Of a stretch of DNA of 64,000 bases, positions 41,900 to 52,510 are shown one piece after another. Position 1 is the stretch's first letter. Every line of letters begins with the position of its first letter. A program made the position numbers and the translations under genes. The notes under the pieces are model-generated. The model was not told the DNA's origin, ran no database searches, and saw only the letters and a program-made list of their open reading frames with translations. Source of the stretch: Chrysophaeum taylorii (taxonomy: Eukaryota > Sar > Pelagophyceae > Pelagomonadales > Pelagomonadaceae); the NCBI GenBank assembly GCA_029834535.1, contig JAQMWT010000664.1:1-64000 (forward strand). Direction: 5' to 3'.

Positions 41900-42660
41900 T
41901 TAATTAAACGTGGCTGATGGCTTCTTCTCTTGCAGCCGACTTGCGAGAATCGCCCCCTCCCGACAACGCGGGTCGACGACTGGGAGGACTGGCCAGCCTA
42001 TTTGTTTGGGGACAGCACGCAGGCCAGAATAAACCACCACGATATCATCTTCGCGCGAACTTACAAGGCGTGGGACTCGCGGGCTGGTTGTGCCGTAATT
42101 TCGGCGACTGACTTTGGTCTCGGCTTGGGCCCCGTGACCAGGGCCTTGACTTGAAGCCCGGAGCGCCCCTGGCCCCAGGAGGTGGGTTCGGCGAAGAGGC
42201 GGCCGCCGAGGCAGGCGAGGGGTGAAGAACGGGAGCCGATGCGATGAGCTTTGGCGTCGGCTTGCGACTGACGACGACGGCATCGTGAAGTTGTAGCCCG
42301 CCCAAAGAAGCCGCCAGCAGTACTTGTACGACGGCAGTTGAGGATGGTCTCGAGCTCGTTCGATGAGAACGGACACATGGCTGTCGGGGGGAGCCCTTGA
42401 TGAGGTCGAAGGCCATGTTACGGAGTTCCAGACAAGCCGGCGGAGCCGAGGTCGACGACCATCTTCGGGAATTGGCGCCCGAGGAGTTGAGAAGGGGGTG
42501 ATCTTCATCACAGTCTTGACGCGGTTGCGTACGGTGCAAGGGACTCGGCGGCGATCGCTTGGACTTGGCCTCCGAGCCGCGCTTCGCCGCCACCCAGGTG
42601 CTTTGCTTTGTTGGCCATCAGGCGCTGCTTGGTGAAGGTCCCCTTCGTCTCGAGGTAGTG
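41900..42660 (-). pseudogene. Unrecognised minus-strand remnant
   Basis: A coherent start YLETKGTFTKQRLMANKAKH (about 42660-42600) is followed by VMKITPFSTPRAPIPEDGR and then competing frames with proline-rich runs. It could be the N-terminal part of the neighbouring hAT fragment, but no hAT core motif is visible. Confidence 0.3.
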
Positions 42661-43086
42661 CTTGGAGGTTTAATTTTTATTTCGCAGCAGCAGCATGGGA
42701 TCTGCGCGCCGAGCGGCGGGTCGAAGAGACCGGAATTGAAATGGCGACGAAAACGTTGCTGGCGCGATTCGACTTATGAAAAATTTGGCAAATACGTTAC
42801 CCTGCAAGGCGCGAGGGCGTGGCGGGATCGCTATTAAATCGGTTCCATCGACGATGCGACTAGCAGCCGCCGTCTTCGAAAAGCGTCGTCGTTTTTGCTC
42901 AGAATTACGATAACCTGTCGAGTCCGGCTTGGTCCCATTCCGACGGGAATAATTTTCGAGCGAAAAAACTTGTATGAATGAATACCCCGAATACCACGAA
43001 GCGAAGCGAAGCGAGCAGGACCCCAAGTGCAAGAACCGCGCTCGTGGTTTCTTGGGGCGACGAAAAAAAAAAAGGTGGGGACGACA

Positions 43087-43143
43087 CGACAAGACAAGAC
43101 AAGACAAGACAAGACAAGACAAGACAAGACAAGACAAGACAAG
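43087..43143. repeat. (GACAA)n microsatellite in the Harbinger remnant
   Basis: About eleven GACAA units. On the minus strand they read as Cys-Leu-Val-Leu-Ser repeats, which lengthens a minus-strand open frame artificially. Confidence 0.95.
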
Positions 43144-43149
43144 CGCGGC

Positions 43150-43973
43150 CTCCAAACTGATCGACTCGGCCGAGTCGGAGACGGAGGGCGCGGAGCAGCC
43201 AGAGGCCGCATCTGAGGCTGTGTCCCCGAGCTGGCGCAACCCGCTTTCTGAAGCTCGTTCGCCGCCGTCGAAGATTCACTGGTCGAAGCCGATCGCGGAT
43301 GGTCATCGTCCAGACGCGAGACGCCCACCATTTGTGGTTCATAACGCCATCTTGGCAAAAACTTGAGGAGCATTGCACTGGGCGGAGGTGGAAGGAGAGA
43401 GCGCCTCAAGCATAGTGCCACGGGGTGGGACTGGACCTTTCGCCGCGCGATTCGACGACGACGCTGTACCGCTGCCAGATGCAGCAACCGTCGATGGCAC
43501 CCACCACGCCTCGAAGAAGGACCGCGCGGCGTGACTTGCGAGCCCAGCCCGCCTCCAGTTTTTTTCTCGAGTTCCGTCTCGTCGTCCAGCGGGAAGCAGT
43601 CTATAGGGAACGTGGTGTTGATGGCGTCAACACATCTCCAAAAAATCGATCGATCGATCGATCGATCGATCGATAAAACTCCGCCGGAGACACCCCCCAG
43701 AGTTAGAGCAGATGTCGAGGTAGCTCCCCCCAGCAAGGTATGCTGATCGCAAGTCGGACCTCGGCGCATACGTCGGACCCAGAAGAAGAACCACGCGCGG
43801 CTCTCTCGATGTCTTGCGTCTTCCGTATCTCCCTCCGCACCAACTCCTCGTTGTTGAAATGCTCGACCTCCACGCGATACATTCGCCGAAATTTTATTTT
43901 CGTGGACCCTCCTCCGTCCCCACGCGATGATACCACTCTTTACTACGCGACGCACGAAGCTTGGACGGCCCAA
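43150..43973 (-). pseudogene. PIF/Harbinger transposase remnant
   Basis: The minus-strand pieces give an N-terminal part (VEVEHFNNEELVRREIRKTQ, about 43875-43815), VDAINTTFPIDCFPLDDETE (about 43630-43570), then in another frame GVVGAIDGCCIW (about 43520-43485), the hallmark around the first catalytic Asp of DDE_Tnp_4 transposases, preceded by EAGWARKSRR. Later sequence (RKVQSHPVALC; DGVMNHKWW) still follows the family order. The (TCGA)n tract at 43645-43674 and the (GACAA)n tract replaced coding sequence. The C-terminal catalytic residues are lost. Confidence 0.8.
43645..43674. repeat. (ATCG)n microsatellite
   Basis: Seven to eight perfect ATCG units, inserted in the region before the first catalytic Asp of the Harbinger remnant; reads as Ile-Asp-Arg-Ser on the minus strand. 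Confidence 0.95.
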
Positions 43974-44165
43974 AGCGGTTCGTTCTTCTTACGGTCAAAC
44001 GCACCAAATTTCGGTGATCGCCACGATTCGACGACGACGACGCTTTAACGCTTCGGTGATGCCGGCCAGGCGGCCCTCGTCGTCGCTGTCCGATTCGGAG
44101 TAGTCGCTCGTATCAGCGCGCCGTCGTTCAAGTCGTGACCCGGCCATTTAAGCTGCAAAAACACG

Positions 44166-46595
44166 AGCGTTGGGAATTCACTTCAGCAAGTAAACGTGAA
44201 CCAATTCACCAGCCACGGCAATATTGGTGAAGTGATTTGAAGTGAACGCGTCACCCTACGTGGTTAAAGTGAACCTTTGTGAAGCGAACGCCACTCACTT
44301 TTTTTTTTTAACGCCAGCGCCGACGGTCCCTGCCGCGCCCCGCCAGTTTTTTCCGTGCCCCCCGCGCGCTATTGGCTCCTAGGTCTGGTGCTCTTAGATT
44401 CATTCGCATTAAATTCGGGGCGAAGGAAGGAGGAGATACTGTGGATGGGGTTCAGTGTTTCTTACTTTAGGCGATGTGAACGAACGAACGAACGAACGAA
44501 CGAACGAACGAACGAACGAACGACCTCGGTATCTTCGTCTGGTTCTTCCTCATCAACCTCCATCTCCAAAGAGTCTTCGGGGAAGGAAGGAATCATGGTG
44601 CTCTCGGCGTTTTTGAAAAACTCGGTCCCTGTACTTAAAATCCGGGCCGCCGCCGCCGCAATGAAGAAATTCTTGTTCGTGCGCAGTAGAGCAGCTTTGT
44701 CCGTCTCGTCCGCGCCGAGCACCAACGTGTTTCTTTCCCTCTGTCAGGAGACAAGATTTCCAATGCCCAGGCAGCGCTCACAGCAGTAGCTCTGCTGCGC
44801 GCCGTGTGTACTACCAATTGAAAAAACCCTTAGAGGCAGGCTCTCGCCATCCATGTCCGGAAGGAAGGAAGGAACCCGTGCCGCTCCTTGGTGAGCGGTC
44901 GATACAGCTTTCCAACGTCGAGCACAGCAAGATCTGTGAAGCTGAGACTTCATCCTTCTTCTCAGATAGATCAGGATAACGTTCTTTCCAGTTGAGCGAT
45001 CTCGACAGCCCGATGATCCATAGAGCGAAGAAGACCTGTTCAAACTCCTCCACATTGAAAAAATCGGGCATCTGGTTCTCAGGCATAGCTCATCGCCACC
45101 AAAATAATGTCGTCGTCCCAATGCGTCGAGTGCCGCCAAGAGATTGCGGGCAGGCGCGGGCTCGGAGGAAGAAGTCTGTGCCTTTTCGTGGTGGTGGAAT
45201 GCAGTCCGTGCGTAAATCACTTATTCTTCCTTGAGCAAGCAAGCAACTTCCTGGCCCGAGCTCTCTGATTGGACGACGACAGGCGCCGGCATTTGATAGT
45301 CCGAAAGTCAAGAAGGAAGGCAATCAGCTCGCGATCGTTGAATTCGTAGTCGAAGCGACGCACGTAGTAGTTTTCATTATTCCCGCAACAAAAACGACAT
45401 TCGAGAATAATAGCCCGTTCAAGACAGACAGACAGATTTTGCCGGTCTCGCTGAGAGGTCGTCAACATCGAGACAGTCTTACGTGGCATGGATTTCGCAG
45501 TTAATTATGTTCGGGAGATCAATGACTCTTCTAGCGTCCCAGCTCGCAGAGACTCGATCATGTTGTGCTTGATCAATGCGGCGCACGCCCCCTTATGGTA
45601 TAAGTGTTCGTGTTGCACGTAAAAAAACAACGGCCTCATCTATCCGTTATAGCAAAATTTCGCCTTCAGCCAACGCCACCCATTGCTCATCACTGATTAT
45701 GTCCAAGGGAGTAGTCCTATGTTGGTAGCCGCGTGTACAACAGTTCTTCGGAGCACGCGGTGCGTACGCAGCAAGGAACGAATAATTTAGGTATCGGCGC
45801 CCGGAACCTCGTCTTATTGAGGTCGAGCTCGAGCTTGGGCAATTTATTTTTCCCCGGCTGCTGCTGCTGTAATGGCAAAAGCGCATGCAGATCCTTCTTC
45901 AAACGTGTGTGCCGCCACCGTAAGAAAAGTCGTACTTGGCTCCATCGTAGTAGCCACCACTGTTCAGCAGCAGCTCCTGGCCAGCTTGATCGCCTGCTTG
46001 CCTCTGGATCGCGTGTCAAGTCGCCACAATGATGCCGTGTTGCCGGTAGATCTTTGAGATATATCATGCAACTCAGCAGACGCTTCTTCTTCTTCGACCT
46101 CAAAAAAAAAATTATTCTTCGGCGACGCGAATTTCTTGAACAATGGTTGCGGCAGCCAGTTAAATCGATATCGGACCAGATGGAGGATAGGCCAATGGCC
46201 CGTCGCTTGAACCTGTCCTCGAATATCGTTGCGAATGCCGAAAGCCGCTTCGAAAGACACCGTTCCGAAAGTCGCTTCGAACAACAAAGCAACACGATAT
46301 ATTCAGATAGCGTCGAGTTGTGAACGAGGGGTTTCCCGGTAATTATACGCTTCAATTAGGTGATCTTCGTCGTTAGTCTAAAATGTGCGCTTTCAAGCTT
46401 GCTGCGACGCGTACGCGTAGAGCCGAGAATGGGAAGAGTGCTTTTTTTTGCCTGGGCATTAAGTATCTCGGCTGCCACCACGGCCGTCATAATAAACGCC
46501 GCCCTCCTCCTGTTTCTTCTTGGTAAGTAAGTTGTTGGCGTTGCCGGTCGTCAGGATGATGTTCCTTCAGTCGACGCACGCAGTCCCACCACCAC
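44166..46595 (-). pseudogene. hAT-family transposon remnant, copy 3
   Basis: Aligns with copy 1 (13849-16557) in the same orientation, including the left block with GAAGTGA repeats and the right block GATGTTCCTTCAGTCGACGC. The C-terminus (44462-44817) keeps ADETDKAALLRTNKNFF, and CERCLGIGNLVS lies near 44760-44795. The middle (44744-45489) has FNVEEFEQVFF and NDRELIAFLLDFRT. The catalytic core is partly deleted (about 46130-46290 joins AIGLSSIW directly to DIDLTGCRN). It is frameshifted throughout. A (GAAC)n tract at 44480-44525 extends the acidic C-terminal tail with Arg-Ser-Phe-Val repeats. Confidence 0.75.
44480..44525. repeat. (GAAC)n microsatellite in hAT copy 3
   Basis: About eleven units. 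hAT copy 1 has only two at the same position (14148-14155), so the expansion is specific to this copy. Confidence 0.93.
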
Positions 46596-46817
46596 CACCA
46601 CCACCACGCTTGGCTTGGTTGTTGTTGTTGATCGTCCACTTTTACGTGCCGGGCGTCTTTTCCAGGTTCCAACAACATCTCTTGCGAACTTCCTCGCAGT
46701 TCCTCCTCATCCTTACAATTCCACCGCGACTCTCATAAGACAAACAGACAGACGGGGTGTGAGGAGGCCAAACCAAGGGGTGGTTCAGAAGCCGCCGCAC
46801 GACACAAAAAAAGCACG

Positions 46818-47582
46818 CTAGTCGTCTAATAGGAAGGGCAGGGTGTCGAGGAAAGGGACGGCCGTGCCGTTGGCCGCGAGGACGAGGCCGTAGTGCGACA
46901 TGAGAAGGTCGAACTCCGAGGGGTCGTCGAAGGGCTCCAAACCCCGGATCCGAGCGCCTTCTTCTCCGACCAAAAGACGATCGCAGACCGTCTTCATGCT
47001 TAGTGCTTTGACTTTTTGGAAGGGAAGCACCGCCCATTCGTCCATCGTTTTCGTCCGCAAATTCCAACCGCGAATTCCGAAATTTTCAAACATAATTTTT
47101 CCGAATTTGTCGTTCGATTTCAGAGGTTCGAATATTACAACCAAAACATTTTCTTGCCTCGAGGCCCAATCTAGAATATTATCGTTGCGAAGGTACGCAA
47201 AAACGCATTCGGCGATTATCAACGGCTGCGACGATTCCGGAACAAACGAGTTCAAATCGGCTTCCACAAAATCCAAACCGTCGACCCTCAAACTGTTTCG
47301 CTTCGCAATCTCGCGCTTCGCGCGGATGACGTCGGGCGCGTCCACCTCCACCGCCTTTCCCCCGCATCGCCAGAAACTCGTGTCGAATCCCGCCCCCAAA
47401 ACGAGTCGGGGACCAAAGGGAAAGGTCAGTTCGATCGCTCGGATCCTCGCATAGTACCCCCGGGTCATCGACGGATCTCCGGTCCCCCTGTCCGCAACGA
47501 AATGCGACACGTAGGGGTCCTCGATGTACCCCCGTTCGGCGCACCGCTTCTTCGCCCGCGCCGTCGAGAGAGCGAGTTCCAT
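46818..47582 (-). CDS. LCMT1: LCMT1-like leucine carboxyl methyltransferase (PP2A methylation)
   Basis: A continuous 254-residue frame from ATG (MELALSTARAKKRCAERG) to TAG. The family methylates the C-terminal leucine of the PP2A catalytic subunit, using S-adenosylmethionine, which directs B-subunit assembly. Visible landmarks are GYIEDPYVSHFV and RGYYARIRAI (N-terminal substrate region), LVLGAGFDTSFWR (SAM-binding motif I), VEVDAPDVIRAKREI (acidic residue for the SAM ribose), LIIAECVFAYL (active-site strand) and DLLMSHYGLVLA (C-terminal signature). It is shorter than the usual 320-340 residues, mainly through a short N-terminus and short loops, so an upstream exon is possible. It is the only clear housekeeping gene here, between hAT and MULE sequences. 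No intron is needed. Confidence 0.93.
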   Translation of the reverse strand: MELALSTARAKKRCAERGYIEDPYVSHFVADRGTGDPSMTRGYYARIRAIELTFPFGPRLVLGAGFDTSFWRCGGKAVEVDAPDVIRAKREIAKRNSLRVDGLDFVEADLNSFVPESSQPLIIAECVFAYLRNDNILDWASRQENVLVVIFEPLKSNDKFGKIMFENFGIRGWNLRTKTMDEWAVLPFQKVKALSMKTVCDRLLVGEEGARIRGLEPFDDPSEFDLLMSHYGLVLAANGTAVPFLDTLPFLLDD

Positions 47583-47696
47583 CTAGGAGGGTTTAGGGTC
47601 AGGGGATTGATGACACACATACAGTAAGTTAAGTAGTATATCTATCCCCGCGAGCGAGTTCCATCTAGGAGGGTTTAGGGTCAGGGGATTGATGAC
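47571..47696. repeat. 44-bp direct repeat spanning the LCMT1 start
   Basis: AGCGAGTTCCATCTAGGAGG and the following bases to GATTGATGAC occur at 47571-47614 and again at 47653-47696. The first copy contains the ATG of the methyltransferase gene; the second puts a duplicate ATG-Glu-Leu upstream. Confidence 0.93.
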
Positions 47697-47779
47697 CTTC
47701 CCCTGCTCGCTCGGAATCCCAACGTTTGTTTGTTTTCTCGTCGGGGGGGGGGACTTTATAATAAGGGATCCGTCAAGTT

Positions 47780-48060
47780 TGGTCAAAAAGTTTGGTGAAT
47801 TTCTCTCGTGTTTGCTCGATTTTGATGTATGATTAAGGAAAAACTCACAAGTTTGGTGGTCACTTTCCATAGAAGTTTGATCAGTTAATAAGTTTGGTGT
47901 CACTCCTCCGAAGTTGCATTAAGTTTGATCAATCAACCCTTCTTAAGTTTGATTAATTTCCTTGTAAGAAGTTTGGTCAACAAGAGTTTGATCACTACTC
48001 CTCAAACTTCCACAGTAATAATTGACCAAACTTCGGCTTTTTAAAATCAAACTTAAGAAG
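47780..48060. repeat. Left subterminal repeats of the MULE
   Basis: About twelve scattered copies, on both strands, of AAGTTTGGTCA or AAGTTTGATCA. The right end (52575-52689) has five or six of the same motif. Confidence 0.85.
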
Positions 48061-48227
48061 GAGGCTTTTTTTTTAAAAGAGGGCGCGCGAGCGGCGCGCT
48101 TTTTTGGTTTTGCGACGAAAATAATGTTTTAAAAACGAAAGCTAGGTGCTGCAGCTACGCAGAATCAATCTACCGTGGCGTTACACGCGCGGCATTGGCA
48201 TGGACACCCCCCCCATGACCGCCCGCC

Positions 48228-48884
48228 TTAGAAGGAGGTCCATCCTAAGGCAGCGCGGCGATACGCAAGGAGCTTCGCATATTGAGGGCTGCGACGCGCG
48301 GCCTCGCCAGCAGTTTCCCACGGCTTGACGCGGTTAAGCTGGGCCCATTCTCGCACCTTCCATCGTAGGAGCATCCCATACCGCGACTCACCATGGTGCT
48401 GTTGCCGTGGTCGTCCGCCATTCTTCGGCAAGAGGCAGACGCCAAAAGACAAAGGTAAATGGTCAGCGTGACACGGATCACCCCATTCTGGATCCCAAAA
48501 TCCGAGAGGGAGAGCGTCTTTGCGAATCGATTCAGGGTCGAGAGCGCGCATCAGAGGTTCTAAGGAGGGTGCCTCTTGATAGTGTTGTGGAGGTTGTCGT
48601 TGGCGGTCTTGTCGAGGCAACCACACGGCTATGTCGAAGTGCCCCCCTGGCGTTAATGAACCATGGATTTGAAGTCGACGCGGGAGCTTGGAAATAAACA
48701 AGTCACCTGTGAGCCTTGTTGAACGAGCGGAGAACATGGCGCACTGGGTCCTTTTCTTGGAGCGAGGCTTTCCGGCCGGTGGAGCACGCGTAGGCCGTCC
48801 TGATTGATTGGATTCCTGCACGAAGCCTGTTGTTTCCGTGTCGAGTGCGTTGGGTGTACATGCCCGATAGGACCGTGGGGTCAC
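48228..48884 (-). CDS. Second open frame of the MULE (about 217 aa), unrecognised
   Basis: It follows the transposase on the same strand and the frames touch at 48881-48884. There is no ATG at its upstream limit, so it may be the 3' part of the transposase reading frame or a second gene. It has basic, proline-rich sequence (RPTRAPPAGKPRSKKR), then DIAVWLPRQDRQRQPPQHYQ and a tail LLRWKVREWAQLNRVKPWET. No homology is recognised. Second genes of unknown role occur in some MULEs (for example mudrB in maize), which is only an analogy. Confidence 0.45.
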   Translation of the reverse strand: MTPRSYRACTPNALDTETTGFVQESNQSGRPTRAPPAGKPRSKKRTQCAMFSARSTRLTGDLFISKLPRRLQIHGSLTPGGHFDIAVWLPRQDRQRQPPQHYQEAPSLEPLMRALDPESIRKDALPLGFWDPEWGDPCHADHLPLSFGVCLLPKNGGRPRQQHHGESRYGMLLRWKVREWAQLNRVKPWETAGEAARRSPQYAKLLAYRRAALGWTSF

Positions 48885-51800
48885 ACGAGCTCGCTGCTAC
48901 AAACATTCTTGGACACTCCCATAAAAACACACATCATTGAACTCGGCTTCAAATATCGCACCGAATCGTTCTCGAAAGGTAAGAAGTACCCCATACTCAG
49001 CTCGGCAAGGATTCCCTTGTCTTCGTCGTTCGCATCATATCGCTCCGTATCGTCCCCGTTGTCGTACGTGACGGCGAACTTGTTTCTGGCGTAGGTGACT
49101 GTTCCAGGAACGTAGTGTTTAGGCTGCGCAGCGGGATATGGCACATCCGAAGCCATCACCCGGACTGATTTGACACTCCTTCCGCGCGCCGTAAGCATAT
49201 TGAGGGTGGTGGTGAGCTCGGCGCGCGCACGGTCCCACGCTTCTTTGTCTGTTGGCCACCAGGGAGGAAACGAGCTTGTAGACGACTCTTTCTGCTGCTT
49301 GTTTGGGGGCTCGGTCGACGCGGGAGGCTCGGTATACGCGGGAGGCTCGGTCGACGCGGGAGGCTCGGTATACGCGGGAGGCTCGGTAGGCTCGGTAGAC
49401 GCGGGAGGCTCGGTAGGCTCGGTAGACGCGGGAGGCTCGGTAGGCTCGGGAGGCTCGGTTGCTTTGCGGCCTCCTTTCCTCCGCTTTTTACTGGCGACCC
49501 GGGCTGCAGTTCCTTCTGGGTCCAACCCGGCGAACGTCTTGGCCATTTCTTTTCGTGCTCGCTTCCGGTCCTTCTTTGACCCCGACCCCGTATTCTTCCG
49601 CAGCGAGGATTCTTGGCGTTGGTCGGTCTTTGGCCTGCCTGTCCGTCGGGGCCCGATCGCGGATGGCAGCCAAGGCTCAAACTCCTCACCAGCTTCTTTG
49701 CATTCGGCTTCAATTTCTCCTTGCGCCGACTCAATTTCCGTTGCGTTGAGAATCGGAAACACCCCCGACCCGATATTGATTTTCCCAACGCTGCGTCGTG
49801 GTCCAAAGTGGATAGAGATCCTCAGCATGCTCACCGCGAGCTATCTGAGCTCCAATCATGCAAACGCACGGCAAGCGAGAGAACGCGTAGTTGCCACAGC
49901 TACAGGAAAGTACGTCGAGTTGCTCCGAATCTTCAAAATTCACGTATCCCTTCTGCCCGATAACAACGACGGACGTAAGTTGCTGATTGTTGTCACCTTT
50001 GACATACACCAAGAACGTCCCCTTATTGGCCCCAGCGCCGCCGCCGTAAGGCTGAACTCTTGTTATCCGGGTCTTGCTTTTTGCAACCTTGACTTGGGCA
50101 TCATTATTGTAGTTGGGCCTACGGTTCACGCTTAGATATCACATAGAACAACCCGACAAGTGTGAACATAACAACGGGAGTTTGATCTGAAAAGACAAAG
50201 GCCCGTAGGCCCGTACGTATTTGAGATGGTTGAGACCCTTGAGATTATTGGCCGAAAACACGCCATTTTGATCGAAGACAAGACGAAACTAATGACGCAA
50301 CAATTTGCATCCGAACACGAGGAACACTCACGTGAGCCTCTCGCCGGTTTTTGCGCACCGGATGGCCGCTGCGCTCGTATCCGCGTAGGTCGTTGCCTGC
50401 TCAGCGAACAAGGTCTGGAGGGACTTGGGTCCGTTGCATAACCTCGCGTTGATGTGCTTCTTGTTGAAAGCCTCCGCCGGGCTGTTCGTACTCGTGCCAT
50501 AGAGTGCCCTGGGCCCGTCTAACACTGTGACGGTGTCTGCTTCCTGATCGTTCAGATGCTTTCGCGCATATTCGCGCCGACTGGCAACCTGTAGTGCCAG
50601 AAAACTCAATGCCACGATGAGATTATGACTCACCCAACGCTGGGCCTTGGGAGAAAGTTCGGCATAAAAGCGTCGCTGGCCGCCTTCGTAGGCGCCTCAA
50701 CAAAGCGACGAAAGATAGCGGCGTCCCCGGATTCCGCGATCTTTGCGATGTTCTCGCTGCCGTGGTTCACTGTGAATAGGACGTATTCACGAAGAGTAAA
50801 CAGTTCATCAAAGACTTACTGCACGAGAAGGCGTCGGCCTCGGGCGTATGCTGCGCAGGAATCGGAATTAGACGAGGAATCAAATGGTGCTAGCGAGGTC
50901 ACTCACGGTGACGTGCGCTATGAGGCTTCCCTTTGGAAGTCCTGTACTATGACGAATCCCTGACAGTTTCTGTGCGGGATGTTCTCGACGGTCAGTTTAA
51001 TGACCTTGCCGATCGATTCCGCAGACTCGGTCATGTTCCACCACGAAGTGGATATCATCACGAGGTGGTTGTTGGCATCACGGCCGGTCACAGAAATCAT
51101 CACCTGGTTGTCGAGGCAGTGAACGCCGTCAATAAACGCCTGCCGGCGCAGGAGGCCCGCATTCATCATGCGTATGGCGGGTTTCGACACGACGACATAA
51201 CCTAAGAAGAACTTCCCATCAGCCAAGGCAGGTGACTGCAGCGTTTCAGGGATCTTGTAGTCGTTGAGGTCTAAGCTTGTACCGGCTCCTGTCGGAGCCA
51301 TGCCTGAACTCTTGTTCCGACTTGTGCTCAGACTTGAGCCTCTTCATGAATACCTTCAGGAGATCTCCTTGTTTCGCGCCATACAACTTAACCGCATGAC
51401 CGTGGGCTCGCAACGCGCGCTGGAAAAAGCGTGCAACTCCGCCTAAGAGAATGACAAGTGTGACTTTGATGCACACACGTGAATGTAGATGTGGCGAAGT
51501 ATACTAACACACTAAGCTACGATTTTCAAGTGTGGTCACGAAACCAAAAGAGTTTGATCAGAAAGCTACAAGTTTAATCACAAAGTTTGATCACACGAAC
51601 ATAAGTTTGATCATAAAGTCACAAGTTTGGTCACCAAGTCAGAAGTTTGGTCATAAAGTCACACGTTTGGTCATACAGTCACAAGTTTTGTCACAAAGTT
51701 TGGTCAGAACATTACAAGTTTGATCACACACATGCACCTCCTCGCAGGACAACAGCCACAAACAAGACCTGCGCAAGACACCGCTGATACCGCGTTCCTC

Positions 51801-52510
51801 TCCTCGTTTCCCAAGAGCGCTAGGATGACTTGAGCTAGATGTTCTCGACGGATGAGAGTGTATGCTCACGGTTCGTCATCTCATTGAGCCTTTCCTTGAT
51901 GACGTTGTTGTGGACATCTACCAGACGCCTTTCCGAGTAGTGCCTCCTGACTTGCTCTCCATAGAGCCCTTCTTGATGATGGTCGTCACGGCCTCTAAGA
52001 AGTGCTCTGCGCGGTAGTTCGACTTGGGCTGGGTTTTCGTCGGTGTAAAAACTCCTGTGTGAGGTTCATCATGCGTGACGACGAAGTCTATAAGCCCATC
52101 ACGACGAGCAGCGCGCTTAAAGAAGCCGCAGCCCTCTACTTTACACTTGAACGACAACGCCGTCGCGGTATTGATCATGTTATGCACGCTGTTGCTTCCC
52201 CCGTGTCGACCATCTTCTGCTGCAACTCGGCCTCTTCCCGAACGCACATACTAAATTCGGATTTCGTCGGGTAGCGTGAAAGCAGCGAAACGTGGTGCTT
52301 GAACATTCTGAGCTGCGACAGCGTACGCGGCGATCTGTCACAGTCGTTAACCTTCGTCAGGCCACGCTTGCCGTTCTTGGTGTCGTCGTCGCCCGACGTC
52401 AGCGTGATACCAGCACCGTCCCGCTCGACCTGAGCGAAGCCCTCGTCGATATCGACCTCCTCGTCATCCGTGTCGAAGTCGAAGGACGCTCCGGAGTCAC
52501 GACGCGACAT
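48881..52510 (-). pseudogene. MULE transposase, frameshifted, with Tudor-like C-terminal extension
   Basis: In order on the minus strand: an acidic N-terminus (MSRRDSGASFDFDTDDEEVD, 52510), a zinc finger CKVEGCGFFKRAARRDG with THDEPH after a one-base shift at a G run near 52200, the core with FIDGVHCLDNQVMISVTGRD (first Asp, about 51150) and FVIVQDFQREAS (about 50945), YGTSTNSPAEAFNKKHINAR (about 50510-50450), and a SWIM finger as CSCGNYAFSRLPCVCM (about 49905-49860; the final His is replaced by Cys). The tail has GRPKTDQRQES, a Pro-Thr-Glu repeat tract (TEPPASTEPTEPP, about 49460-49310), and GTVTYARNKFAVTYDNGDD, a Tudor/Agenet-type strand (about 49110-49050). The enzyme would cut at the element's ends. 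Frame breaks at several points, or introns, leave its activity doubtful. Confidence 0.82.
51551..51728. repeat. Internal cluster of AAGTTTGATCA/AAGTTTGGTCA repeats
   Basis: About ten copies with a period of roughly 18-20 bases, between the zinc-finger part (51918-52247) and the catalytic part (51246-51476) of the transposase. The motif is the same as at the element ends, so this could be a nested MITE or an intron seeded by subterminal sequence. Confidence 0.85.

Noticed and set aside
42834-43973. A single 379-residue minus-strand protein
   Set aside because: The open frame is created by (GACAA)n and (ATCG)n tracts; the Harbinger motifs lie in two different frames.
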